This document shows, piece by piece, positions 15,267-23,750 of a stretch of DNA of 64,000 nucleotides. Position 1 is the stretch's first letter, and every line of letters begins with the position of its first letter. Position numbers and translations under genes: made by a program. Source of the stretch: an uncultured Lachnospiraceae bacterium (GTDB lineage: Bacteria > Bacillota > Clostridia > Lachnospirales > Lachnospiraceae). The notes under the pieces are model-generated. The model saw only the letters and a list, made by a program, of their open reading frames with translations, made no database searches and was not told the origin of the DNA. The stretch covers positions 1 to 64,000 of the forward strand of contig CAMVPR010000005.1 in NCBI GenBank assembly GCA_947169385.1. Reading direction: 5' to 3'.

Positions 15267-15860
15267 ATGGCAGGAACATCAACGAAAGAGAGACTTTTAG
15301 AGGCAGCTCTGGATTTATTCTCCCAAAAGGGATATTCAGCAACGTCTGTTGACGAGATAGCTGAGTCGATAGGTATTAAAGGACCTAATATATACAAGTA
15401 CTTTAAGGGTAAGGAAGCGCTTCTTTATGCGATTACTGACTACTCTGTCACTAAGTACAAAGAGAAGATGAGCATGAATATTGATATCTCTAAGCTCGTT
15501 CATAATAAGGAGGAACTTAGGGAGTTCAGTTTAAATCAGATCAAGTACACGCTTACCAACAATGATATTATAAGGCTCAGAAAGATGTATACACTTGAGC
15601 AGTTTAGAGATGAGCATATGAGAAGTATGATGACCAGACAGCAGTATACTGCTATCATGGACATATACATCAAGATATTTACTGAACTCGTACGAACTGG
15701 ACAGATTAAGAGTGGAGAGCCGGATATCCTGGCTATAGAGTATATTTCGCCTACTTCTCTCCTTATTCAGTTGTGTGACAGAGAGCCCTCAAGAATAGAT
15801 GAGGCCATGGATATGATTACAAGGCATATCGATTTCTTTATTGAGAAACACTTTGCATAA
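15267..15860 (+). CDS. TetR-family transcriptional regulator
   Basis: 197 residues. The N-terminal helix-turn-helix is classical: I/L-L-E-A-A-L-D-L-F-S-Q-K-G-Y-S-A-T-S-V-D-E-I-A-E-S-I-G (two pieces of one run), then K-G-P-N-I-Y-K-Y-F-K-G-K-E-A-L-L. The C-terminal ligand and dimer domain is all helical and not assignable to an inducer. No divergent or adjacent transporter gene gives away a target; the next gene is an HD-GYP protein 169 bases away. The start has GAAGGTGG upstream. Confidence 0.88.
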   Translation: MAGTSTKERLLEAALDLFSQKGYSATSVDEIAESIGIKGPNIYKYFKGKEALLYAITDYSVTKYKEKMSMNIDISKLVHNKEELREFSLNQIKYTLTNNDIIRLRKMYTLEQFRDEHMRSMMTRQQYTAIMDIYIKIFTELVRTGQIKSGEPDILAIEYISPTSLLIQLCDREPSRIDEAMDMITRHIDFFIEKHFA

Positions 15861-16029
15861 TAATAAATATGGTAAGGGGCTGTAAAAAACTACCCTCAAT
15901 TATTCTAGTATCTTATACTATGTTATTCACTATAAATTAAAATCTCTTCACAATTAAAAAAATATATGGTAAAAAGAATACCCTAGTGTTATAATGAATT
16001 AGATATGGTGTACGGTAGGGAGTAGTGTC

Positions 16030-18123
16030 ATGAAGAGAGAAGAGACTGCTAATAACATAAATGAATCTAAGCGAAAAAGAACGCCTATTGCGTTCTATTT
16101 TGTGATGCTTGTTTTTTATTTTATATGCACTATATTATTAGGTAGAGTAGCTCAATCAGAGGGAGTTGTTACGTTTGCCGGTAAGGTATTCCCAATAGCT
16201 TCGTTTACAGGAGTTCTGTCTACCTTAGTTAACTTTGTCACTATCTTCATGGTCGTTTTTTATAATAAGCTTGGATTTGTAACCGTAATGGTTATAGTGG
16301 GTACACAGTTGCCTATGCTGGTCAGGCGTATTATGATTCAAGAGGTTGTGACGTCATTTGCGGGGCTTTTTACTAACGTGTTTATTCTTGTGGCTTCAAT
16401 TATCATTTACAGAAGAAACAGAATGATAGATAAGTATCAGGCAACTGAGGTTGAGCATCTGAAGGAGCAGCAACTTCTGTCTAAGAGGCTGTTTGAGCAG
16501 ACAGCTACGGCTTTGGTCAATTCTATTGATGCGAAGGATACATATTCACGCGGACATTCGGTGAGGGTTGCCGAGTATTCTGAGAAGATTGCCCGAGTGG
16601 CAGGTAAGAGTGATGAAGAGTGTGAGATGATATTCTATTCAGCTCTTCTTCATGATGTAGGTAAGATTGGTATTTCGGATGCTATTATTAACAAGAATGG
16701 CAAGCTTACTAACGATGAATATGATATCATTAAAGAGCACCCTGTTATGGGCAATCAGATTCTTTCAAGTATTGAAGAATATCCATATTTGAGTGTAGGT
16801 GCGCATTATCATCATGAGCGCTATGATGGCAAGGGTTATCCTGACGGACTTAAGGGTGAGGAGATTCCTGAGATAGCAAGAATTATATCTGTTGCAGATG
16901 CTTATGATGCTATGACATCTAATCGTAGCTACAGAAGCGCGATACCTCAGCAGATTGTTAGAGAAGAGATTGTCAAGGGTGCCGGTACACAGTTCGATCC
17001 GGAATTTGCGATTATTATGCAGCATTTGATAGATGTTGATACAGACTATCAGATGAGGGAGCGTGTCGGCTCAACAGAGTTTGATGACAAGAAAGAACTT
17101 CATTGCACAGATTATAGAAGTGATATTTCCAATGGAATATATGTTAATGAATACACTACTTACATGCATATGAAGTACACACCTAATGACAGTTCATCAG
17201 GTGTTCCGATGATTATTCTCTTTGACTCGTTGGACGGTCAATATCATGATGATGCCAAGAGCATTAAGGAGTTATTGTACTTTGAATATTGTGAACTGTT
17301 CATGGACGGGAAGTTCAACAATAAGAATGTAAGAGAGATTAGCGTTAAGACACATAAGAGTGCTAATGCAGGCAAGAAGACTAAGAGCAAGGAATTTAAG
17401 GAATACGATATTGAGGCGTCGAGATATAAAGATCACGCTCTTATTAAGATTGATGACGGTAGTGAAGTCGTTGAGTTTACCATTGCTTTGCCTGATAATA
17501 CAAGATGGGCGTATATTGGCGTGACGGGTGAACATTGCGTTATTGCTGATGGAACTGTTAAGAAGACGAGCACGCCTATAGCAAGTGATTACATAACCAG
17601 AATTGCTGATGAGATAAGCTTTATTGACGGTCCTGATGGCGATATTCCTAATATCCAGATTGACGGACATAGAACCGACAACACCAAAGGTATTAAGCTT
17701 GAGGACAATCTTAAGATAACATTTCACTCTAAGAGTCTTCCTACAGCGAGGTTGCTATGGCACTGCCCATATGTGACAATCTTTTATTCCGATGATCAGA
17801 AGGTGTTTGGCAAGGGTTATAATGAATATGCGCTTATCAGACTAGACGGTGAGAGTTGGGATGAACAGTCAGATGTAGACAACAAGATAGTTGTTACCAA
17901 GAATGACGATTTTCCTGGATGGGATGAGTGGAAGGAAGCCAACAAGCAAGGTTGCGATTATGAGATTACTTTCGAAAGGAAGGGCGATATAATAGTTACC
18001 TATACGGAGATTTTGGGATTATCGGTTGTTAACACAACGGTGATTAGAGATGGGGCAGACAAGGTTTATGTTGCGCTAACCGGTGATCAGTGTGCATTGA
18101 CTAATATCAAGATTGGAAGATAA
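16030..18123 (+). CDS. Membrane HD-GYP protein with a duplicated C-terminal module
   Basis: 697 residues. About four membrane helices (20-135), then an HD-GYP domain (about 168-345): H-S-V-R-V-A-E, L-L-H-D-V-G-K-I-G, I-K-E-H-P-x-x-G, H-H-E-R-Y-D-G-K-G-Y-P-D-G-L and V-A-D-A-Y-D-A-M-T are all present, so cyclic di-GMP hydrolysis is likely. The last 340 residues are unusual: two beta-rich units, each ending in a similar strand (W-A-Y-I-G-V-T-G-E-H-C-V-I and V-Y-V-A-L-T-G-D-Q-C-A-L), without a family I recognise. With no further membrane helix, this part should be in the cytoplasm. A weak promoter with TATAAT lies about 35 bases upstream. A hairpin follows. Confidence 0.85.
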   Translation: MKREETANNINESKRKRTPIAFYFVMLVFYFICTILLGRVAQSEGVVTFAGKVFPIASFTGVLSTLVNFVTIFMVVFYNKLGFVTVMVIVGTQLPMLVRRIMIQEVVTSFAGLFTNVFILVASIIIYRRNRMIDKYQATEVEHLKEQQLLSKRLFEQTATALVNSIDAKDTYSRGHSVRVAEYSEKIARVAGKSDEECEMIFYSALLHDVGKIGISDAIINKNGKLTNDEYDIIKEHPVMGNQILSSIEEYPYLSVGAHYHHERYDGKGYPDGLKGEEIPEIARIISVADAYDAMTSNRSYRSAIPQQIVREEIVKGAGTQFDPEFAIIMQHLIDVDTDYQMRERVGSTEFDDKKELHCTDYRSDISNGIYVNEYTTYMHMKYTPNDSSSGVPMIILFDSLDGQYHDDAKSIKELLYFEYCELFMDGKFNNKNVREISVKTHKSANAGKKTKSKEFKEYDIEASRYKDHALIKIDDGSEVVEFTIALPDNTRWAYIGVTGEHCVIADGTVKKTSTPIASDYITRIADEISFIDGPDGDIPNIQIDGHRTDNTKGIKLEDNLKITFHSKSLPTARLLWHCPYVTIFYSDDQKVFGKGYNEYALIRLDGESWDEQSDVDNKIVVTKNDDFPGWDEWKEANKQGCDYEITFERKGDIIVTYTEILGLSVVNTTVIRDGADKVYVALTGDQCALTNIKIGR

Positions 18124-18132
18124 CGATTAATG

Positions 18133-18164
18133 AAGTCCGATTGGAGTGATTCCAATCGGATTTA
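18133..18164 (+). terminator. Terminator after the HD-GYP gene
   Basis: TCCGATTGGA and TCCAATCGGA around GTGAT, followed by TTT. The tail is short. Confidence 0.6.
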
Positions 18165-18239
18165 AAGGATATGACTAAGTCTGATGAGCAGAAGAACGGC
18201 GAGACTCTTAACGTAAAAGATTATATGTAGTAATTAACG

Positions 18240-18275
18240 CAAGCCTGTGAAATTTTTCACAGGCTTGTTAAATAT
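18240..18275. terminator. Second hairpin downstream of the HD-GYP gene
   Basis: Perfect 13-base arms (18240-18252 and 18255-18267), followed by TTAAATATTT. The tip of the stem must open for the loop. Between this and the first hairpin is only a 19-codon frame (18171-18230) without a usable ribosome binding site. Confidence 0.6.
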
Positions 18276-18284
18276 TTAATTAAA

Positions 18285-18313
18285 TTGATTTAATCATCTT
18301 GAAGTGGTATAAT
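18285..18313 (+). promoter_or_regulatory. Promoter of the Asp-rich secreted protein
   Basis: TTGATT (18285-18290), a 17-base spacer and a perfect TATAAT (18308-18313), 73 bases before the ATG at 18386. Confidence 0.78.
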
Positions 18314-18385
18314 TTAGTAAATGCTGACAAGTCGAATTGGTTACTTTTACCAAAGGTTTATTCTCTGACAGGAAGGGTGGTTGCT

Positions 18386-18916
18386 ATGAAGAGATTTTCA
18401 AGGTTTGTAGCATTTGCAGTGACTCTGTGCATGGTTTGTGGGTTATCACTTTCAGGAAGTGTTGGTGCAGGTGCTAAGAAAGCATATGTTAAGTCAGGCG
18501 TTGTCTATGACATGCCGGATGAGATGGAAGTTGGAGACGAGGAGACTGTTAATGTTGTTATCAGAGCCAACTGTAAGACCAAGGCGTTTGGCAAGTTTAA
18601 GGTAACTACTGACGATGACGATGTTGTGGAAGTAAGCAAGGTTAAGTGTGCTAAACCCGGTTCTAAAGGTTCGTTTAAGCTTACCGCTTACGAGGAAGGA
18701 ACAGCAGTTATCACTGTAACTACAATTAAGAAGAACAAGAAGGGTAAGAGGCTTACTTCTGACTACGAGATTGAAGTTACAGACCCTGAGTCAGAAGATA
18801 TGGATGATGATGACGATTGGGACGATGACGATGATTATGATGATGAAGATTACGGCGATGATGATTACGATTATGACAGTGTTTACTATGATGACGACGA
18901 TGATTATGATTGGTAA
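18386..18916 (+). CDS. Secreted protein with Asp/Tyr-rich tail
   Basis: 176 residues from ATG 18386 (AGGAAGGGTGG upstream); a longer frame from TTG 18299 overlaps the promoter and is not used. Signal peptide about residues 1-30. The middle (35-130) is a beta-rich Ig-like module with K-A-F-G-K-F-K-V-T-T and G-T-A-V-I-T-V-T-T strands. The last 40 residues are almost only Asp and Tyr, with a few Glu, Gly and Trp. Such a tail could bind calcium or other cations, or mediate charge contacts on the surface; this is inference. It is flanked by its own promoter and terminator. No known family recognised. Confidence 0.75.
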   Translation: MKRFSRFVAFAVTLCMVCGLSLSGSVGAGAKKAYVKSGVVYDMPDEMEVGDEETVNVVIRANCKTKAFGKFKVTTDDDDVVEVSKVKCAKPGSKGSFKLTAYEEGTAVITVTTIKKNKKGKRLTSDYEIEVTDPESEDMDDDDDWDDDDDYDDEDYGDDDYDYDSVYYDDDDDYDW

Positions 18917-18931
18917 TCAGTGAAGAGTAAT

Positions 18932-18968
18932 AAAGCCGGCTGGAGGGTTGCCTTCAGCCGGCTTTTTT
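18932..18968. terminator. Terminator after the Asp-rich protein
   Basis: AAAGCCGGCTG and CAGCCGGCTTT arms (18932-18942 and 18955-18965) with a T-row after the second arm. It lies against the end of the convergent asparaginase-like gene. Confidence 0.88.
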
Positions 18969-18972
18969 GCGG

Positions 18973-19917
18973 TTATGATAAGCTTAATTTAGCCTGGGCA
19001 TAAAGCGCTGTCATTGGTGTGTCGGGGATAGGAAGGATGCCCATCTTCCTGTATTCGTTAACAGTTTCATATTCCGTAAGAGTGGAATCAAGTCCTGAAA
19101 CATATATAGGGATGTTGAGCGCCTTGGCTTCATTTGCAAATGCTTGCATCTTATCTGTTACAGGTATGGTTCCTGCGTGATAGCCGCTAATAACTACAGC
19201 GCCGATATCGTCACTTAAGGCAGGATATACTATTCCTGTGTGTATGCTGGTCAGAATGACATCCTTTGAACCAAGGAGATTAGGATGGCGATTGGTACCG
19301 GTGTATACGAGATTAGACGGAGATGTAATGTTACCGGAAATGTAGGTCTCGTCTTCGAATCTGCCGTACCACATGTTCTTGATACTAATGACATCATCTG
19401 TTAATTCTAAGCCTCTGTGAATCATATCGCCACGGTGGATTGTCGGAAAGTTGTTGGTATTCCTGTAGCTTACATACACGCCTGTACCGTGGTGGCCGGC
19501 TATAAATTTAAGCGCGTATTTAAAGTTGTCTGTTCCGTTGGCTCTCTCATCATCTAAGACAAAGTTGCTTGAAACAAGGACTATAGGTATTTCTACATCA
19601 ATAAAAGTATAGTAGAGAAACGCAGCTGTAAAGATCAGTGAGTCGGTTCCGTGGGTTATGATTATTCCTTCCGGATTAGTGGCCAGCACACTGTTGATTT
19701 CTTCGATAAGCATCGTAAAGTGCTCAAAGTCCATGTTCTCGCTTAAGATTCTAAATGGTTCGTAAGTTTTATAGTCTAACGGGACGGTAGTATCAGCGAT
19801 GTTAATATTTGGAAATGAAGATAAGAGACGGCTCTCACCGGCATTTGTCGGGGAGATTACTCCATCACTTATTGAACTTCCGATTGTACCGCCTGTGTTT
19901 ATTATAGCAATGTTCAT
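18973..19917 (-). CDS. Asparaginase-like protein
   Basis: 314 residues with the two threonine motifs of the asparaginase/glutaminase family: I-N-T-G-G-T-I-G at the N-terminus and I-I-T-H-G-T-D-S near residue 90, plus the C-terminal G-A-V-V-I-S-G-Y-H-A-G-T family segment. It differs from textbook enzymes: the G-S-M-R-P loop is V-S-S-N-F-V, and the conserved Lys of the Thr-Asp-Lys triad is not obvious. Activity on asparagine is therefore uncertain. No signal peptide. The start has GGAGG 6 bases upstream on the minus strand. Confidence 0.8.
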   Translation of the reverse strand: MNIAIINTGGTIGSSISDGVISPTNAGESRLLSSFPNINIADTTVPLDYKTYEPFRILSENMDFEHFTMLIEEINSVLATNPEGIIITHGTDSLIFTAAFLYYTFIDVEIPIVLVSSNFVLDDERANGTDNFKYALKFIAGHHGTGVYVSYRNTNNFPTIHRGDMIHRGLELTDDVISIKNMWYGRFEDETYISGNITSPSNLVYTGTNRHPNLLGSKDVILTSIHTGIVYPALSDDIGAVVISGYHAGTIPVTDKMQAFANEAKALNIPIYVSGLDSTLTEYETVNEYRKMGILPIPDTPMTALYAQAKLSLS

Positions 19918-20022
19918 GGTGTACCTCCGTTTATGTTGGTGAATATAATATTATAACATTTTCTTGTTTATTGATAGTATTATGTATGATAAAATGTAAA
20001 AAGATTTTGAAGGAGCAATGAA

Positions 20023-21003
20023 ATGATAGACATAAGCGAAGCGAAGACAATAATAGATAAGCGAGTTTCAGAGATTAATCGATTTAATAATGTGACCTTG
20101 AATGTAGAGCATGACACGCCTTTTGTTGAGATTGAGGGATTTAAGGAGATGTCTTTTATCTCGCATGGATTCAGTACAAGGCTCGGTGGTGTTAGTACAG
20201 GGATTTATGAGAGTATGAATCTTGGGTTGCATCTTGACGACGACAGGGAGCTTGTGATAGAGAATTACAAGAGGATTACTTCTTCGATAGGAATTGATTA
20301 TAAGCGTATATCTTGCCCGAATCAGCAGCATCACGACAATATTCTGGTTGTGGATGAAGAGGATGCAGGAGATGGAATTATAAGAGATTTGACTCACAAT
20401 GATGTTGATGCGCAGATTACCAACGTGCCTAATCTGCCGCTTATAGTATATTCAGCGGACTGTGTTCCGATTCTTCTTGCAGATCCTGTTAAGAAGGTTA
20501 TAGGGTCCGTACATGCGGGGTGGCGTGGAACCGTCATGGGTATTGCAGCTAAGACGGTCAAGAAGATGCAGGATGTATATGGTTGTGACCCTAAGGACAT
20601 AAGAGCGGTTATAGGACCATCTATTGGGTTAGACAATTACGAGGTTGATCAGACTGTAATTGATGAAGTTAGGAAATGTGAGTTTATTGATTTTAGTGAT
20701 GATAATGTAAGTCTCCTTGGCGCGTCGGATACATTTGACAATGAATTCATAATTGTAAAGGGATTACCTAAGGATGGAGTTTCAGGACCGTCTTACGGCC
20801 TTTATTTAACAGTCAAAGAGAAAGACAGATACATGCTTAATCTTTGGAATATCAACGAGTTGATACTTTATAATGCAGGACTTACTTTGGGACATATATA
20901 TAATACTAAGATTGATACTTACACGTATCATGACTTATTCTTTTCGCACAGGTTTACCAAAGGTAGAAGAGGCCTTAATGCAGGAATAATCTCTATTAAG
21001 TAG
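20023..21003 (+). CDS. yfiH: YfiH/LACC1-family purine nucleoside phosphorylase (former polyphenol oxidase)
   Basis: 326 residues. Family marks in order: H-G-F-S-T-R-L-G-G-V-S-T-G, S-M-N-L-G, N-Q-Q-H-H-D, the metal-site S-A-D-C-V-P-I-L-L, and S-V-H-A-G-W-R-G-T. The family was annotated as copper polyphenol oxidase but members have purine nucleoside phosphorylase and adenosine deaminase activities. The metal residues His, Cys and His are all kept. The start has GAAGGAG upstream. The next gene begins 13 bases after the stop and is probably cotranscribed. Confidence 0.88.
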   Translation: MIDISEAKTIIDKRVSEINRFNNVTLNVEHDTPFVEIEGFKEMSFISHGFSTRLGGVSTGIYESMNLGLHLDDDRELVIENYKRITSSIGIDYKRISCPNQQHHDNILVVDEEDAGDGIIRDLTHNDVDAQITNVPNLPLIVYSADCVPILLADPVKKVIGSVHAGWRGTVMGIAAKTVKKMQDVYGCDPKDIRAVIGPSIGLDNYEVDQTVIDEVRKCEFIDFSDDNVSLLGASDTFDNEFIIVKGLPKDGVSGPSYGLYLTVKEKDRYMLNLWNINELILYNAGLTLGHIYNTKIDTYTYHDLFFSHRFTKGRRGLNAGIISIK

Positions 21004-21016
21004 AAAGGGGTTTTTT

Positions 21017-22219
21017 ATGAACTACAGAAAGAACAAAAAGGGAGAGGACATTTCGATACTTGGATATGGATGTATGAGGTTTACCAAGAAGGGCAATTCG
21101 ATTGACATTGACAAGGCCGAGAAAGAGGTTATGGAGGCTGTTAGCAGTGGTGTCAATTATTTCGATACCGCATACATTTACACCGGAAGCGAAGTTGCTC
21201 TTGGAGAGATTGTAAAAAGAAATGGTATAAGAGACAAGATTAATATTGCAACCAAACTTCCACAGTACTTGATAAGGAACCGCGAGGCGATTGATAAGTA
21301 TTTTAATGAGGAGCTAAGCCGCCTTCAGACAGATTATATCAATTACTATCTCATGCATATGCTTACGGATGTCGCTGCGTGGGAGAATCTTGTTAGCCTT
21401 GGCATCAAGGAGTGGATTAAGGAGAAGAAGGAGTCCGGACAGATTAGGAATATCGGTTTTTCTTTCCACGGTGATACTGATATGTTTATCAAGATATTAG
21501 ATGCGTATGACTGGGATTTCGCAATGGTTCAGTACAACTATCTTGATGAGAACACTCAGGCGGGTGCGGCAGGTGTTAAAGAGGCCAACAGACGAGGCAT
21601 TCCTATCATTATTATGGAACCGCTCAGAGGTGGTAAGCTTGTTGACCTTCTTCCGAGTAAGGCGAAGAAAGAGATTAAGAATCACAAGAGAGGATGGACT
21701 CCTGCAGAGCTTGCATTCAGGTGGTTGTGGAATCAGCCGGAGGTTACCTGTGTCTTATCAGGAATGAATTCAATCGAGATGGTTAAGGAGAATGTTGAGA
21801 CTGCCTCTGATGCTAAAGAAGGAGATTTCACTGAGGACGACTTTAAGCTGGTTGAGAATGTCAAGAATTATATTCTTGACTCGATGAAGGTTGGTTGTAC
21901 AGGCTGCAGGTACTGCGTTCCGTGTCCTAAGGGTGTTGACATACCGGCTATATTTGCCTGCTATAACAATATGGCTATTGATGGCAAGACGGATGCGAGG
22001 TTTGAATTTGCAAGGCTTGTGGGTATTAGGAAGGAGTCAGCATTTGCATCACAATGCATCGAATGTGGCAAATGCATGAGTCACTGTCCGCAGCATATAG
22101 ATATTATAAGTGAGCTCAAGAAGGCTGATAAGGCGTTAAGACCTTTACCTTATAAGATTGGAATTGGGATTGCGAGAAAGTTCATGCTCGAAGGAAGAAA
22201 GAAGTCCCAAAAGGCATAA
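21017..22219 (+). CDS. Aldo/keto reductase with C-terminal [4Fe-4S] ferredoxin domain (second copy)
   Basis: 400 residues. An aldo/keto reductase barrel (N-Y-F-D-T-A-Y-I-Y, T-K-L-P, L-M-H-M) is followed by Cys groups C-T-G-C-R-Y-C-V-P-C-P and C-I-E-C-G-K-C-M-S-H-C-P. Relative to its paralog at 12533, the first group has one residue less before the last Cys. A short C-terminal extension after the second group is basic. Ribosome site GAAAGGGG. It lies 13 bases after yfiH, so the two form an operon; a shared function is not evident. Confidence 0.9.
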   Translation: MNYRKNKKGEDISILGYGCMRFTKKGNSIDIDKAEKEVMEAVSSGVNYFDTAYIYTGSEVALGEIVKRNGIRDKINIATKLPQYLIRNREAIDKYFNEELSRLQTDYINYYLMHMLTDVAAWENLVSLGIKEWIKEKKESGQIRNIGFSFHGDTDMFIKILDAYDWDFAMVQYNYLDENTQAGAAGVKEANRRGIPIIIMEPLRGGKLVDLLPSKAKKEIKNHKRGWTPAELAFRWLWNQPEVTCVLSGMNSIEMVKENVETASDAKEGDFTEDDFKLVENVKNYILDSMKVGCTGCRYCVPCPKGVDIPAIFACYNNMAIDGKTDARFEFARLVGIRKESAFASQCIECGKCMSHCPQHIDIISELKKADKALRPLPYKIGIGIARKFMLEGRKKSQKA

Positions 22220-22253
22220 TAATAGGGAGTCGGTTATACCGGCTCCCTTATTA
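22219..22253. terminator. Bidirectional hairpin terminator
   Basis: GGGAGTCGGT and ACCGGCTCCC around TAT, with one T-G wobble pair. Flanking AATA and TTATT extend the stem. It lies between two convergent genes. Confidence 0.72.
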
Positions 22254-22274
22254 AGTAATCAATGTTGATAGTTG

Positions 22275-23015
22275 TTATCTGACTGTAATGTCGTCAAATG
22301 AAACAGATGGAGTTGTCTCTACATTAGAGTCTGTACCCATTCCATTGTTGTAATTCTTCTCGAAGTAGTCCCTGAAATTGTCGAAGTCAGTTGGTGAAGA
22401 AGATGAAAATGCTGAAGAAAAAGCAAATACACCAATTGTGATAGCTACCATAAGAACAAGTCCGATGATACCTGTTACAATACCGCCTGTACCCTTGCCA
22501 TCTCTGTCGCCGTTGCTCTTCTTAGCGTTGGCACCGCAGATGATAGCGGCAATACCTGTGCCTAGTGAAATGATAGGGCAACAACAAGCACTTGCAAATG
22601 AAAATACAATCGATATAATACCGCAGACAATCGCAGCTGTTCCAAGCTTGTTAGCCTTAGCGTCCTGGTCTGCAGGCTGATTGTACTGCTGTCCGTTGTA
22701 TGGGTTGTATGGCTGACCTTGTGAATTAGGGGTGCCGTATGCGTTGTAACTCTGACCCTGAGTGTTGTACTGACCTTGATTGTTGGTATTATACTGACCT
22801 TGGGTAGTGTTGGTTGTATTCTGAGTGTTGTACTGTGGCTGAGAAGCTTGCTCGGTAGGTTGAGCTTCGGGAACTCTGCCGTATCCTTCAGAGTCAACGG
22901 TTGCACTCTGCTCAGGTGTGTTAACTACTTCTTGATTAGTTGCAGTATCTTTAGTAGAATCGGTATTAGGCTCGTCGTCCTTGATAGGCTCGCCTGTATA
23001 TGGATCGAATCTCAT
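22275..23015 (-). CDS. DUF4190-like membrane protein with Gln/Asn/Tyr-rich N-terminus
   Basis: 246 residues. It opens with F-D-P-Y-T-G-E-P-I, a common start in this group of bacteria, then about 90 residues of low-complexity Q/N/Y/T/G repeats (Q-Y-N-T-Q-G-Q and similar). Two membrane helices follow (about residues 123-155 and 170-195) with a C-C-C-P turn between, in the style of DUF4190 proteins. The tail (196-246) is polar. Function is unknown; such proteins often carry a zinc ribbon in place of the low-complexity head, but none is present here. The start has GGAGG on the minus strand. Confidence 0.75.
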   Translation of the reverse strand: MRFDPYTGEPIKDDEPNTDSTKDTATNQEVVNTPEQSATVDSEGYGRVPEAQPTEQASQPQYNTQNTTNTTQGQYNTNNQGQYNTQGQSYNAYGTPNSQGQPYNPYNGQQYNQPADQDAKANKLGTAAIVCGIISIVFSFASACCCPIISLGTGIAAIICGANAKKSNGDRDGKGTGGIVTGIIGLVLMVAITIGVFAFSSAFSSSSPTDFDNFRDYFEKNYNNGMGTDSNVETTPSVSFDDITVR

Positions 23016-23084
23016 ATTTAATCCCTCCTGTGATAAGTTTTATAGAAGGAATTATAGCATAATTAAATAATATAGACAAGTGGC

Positions 23085-23234
23085 GAACGATGTTCGCCGC
23101 TACGGGTGACAGACAGTATGTCATTCTGAGCGAAGCGAAGAATCTAGTAAGATTCTTCGGAACGATGTTCGCCGCTACGGGTGACAGACAGTATGTCATT
23201 CTGAGCGAAGCGAAGAATCTGATAAGATCCTTCG
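23085..23234. repeat. Tandem 75-base repeat, two copies
   Basis: Two direct copies (23085-23159 and 23160-23234) that differ in only a few bases near their ends. Each contains the core TGTCATTCTGAGCGAAGCGA and a self-complementary end around GAAGAATCT. A decayed third start follows at 23235-23260 (GAACATTGTTC...GATGACAT). A single inverse copy of the core is at 6264-6291. No coding content. Confidence 0.88.
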
Positions 23235-23303
23235 GAACATTGTTCCTCAGGATGACATGATATAATCGTGCTCCACGAATTAGAAAGGGTATTACTGATA
23301 ATT

Positions 23304-23750
23304 ATGAAGAAAGAATTAATGGAAGGGCAATTACTATACAGAATATGCGGCGTATTTCTGATACTCGTTGTTATATACTGCGCTATAGTTAACATTTTCG
23401 GAGTGGGTTTGAGTAGCCCTAACGCGTGCCTATTTAAGGAGTATACACACCTTTATTGCCCGGGCTGCGGGGGAACAAGAGCGGTTCACTCTATGCTTAG
23501 TGGTCACATAATAAGGTCATTAGAAGAAAATGCAATCGTCGTTCCTGTATTTGCATTTATATTATATTATTTCATAGGCGTTACCCTTGCGGTTAAAAGC
23601 AAGGGAACAAGAATCTATTTTCATCTTCACAAATGGATGATAGTCGTGCTTATAATCTTAGTCCTCTGGGTATCGGTCGGCAGAGACTTAGCTGTCGTGT
23701 ATCTGGGCTACGATCCAATCGGCGATGTTGTTAGTTTTTGGAAATCTTAA
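23304..23750 (+). CDS. DUF2752 membrane protein
   Basis: 148 residues from ATG 23304; an in-frame GTG at 23268 lies in the end of the repeat region and has no ribosome site. Three hydrophobic helices. Between the first and second is Y-C-P-G-C-G-G-T-R-A, followed by M-L-S-G-H, the DUF2752 signature. Function of the family is unknown; the two Cys could bind a metal or form a disulfide. The last 20 bases overlap the end of the convergent LysR gene. Confidence 0.8.
   Translation: MKKELMEGQLLYRICGVFLILVVIYCAIVNIFGVGLSSPNACLFKEYTHLYCPGCGGTRAVHSMLSGHIIRSLEENAIVVPVFAFILYYFIGVTLAVKSKGTRIYFHLHKWMIVVLIILVLWVSVGRDLAVVYLGYDPIGDVVSFWKS

Noticed and set aside
18171..18230. A 19-codon frame between two hairpins
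   Set aside because: AAAGG directly touches the ATG, too close for use, and there is no similarity I can name; perhaps the tail of a lost gene.
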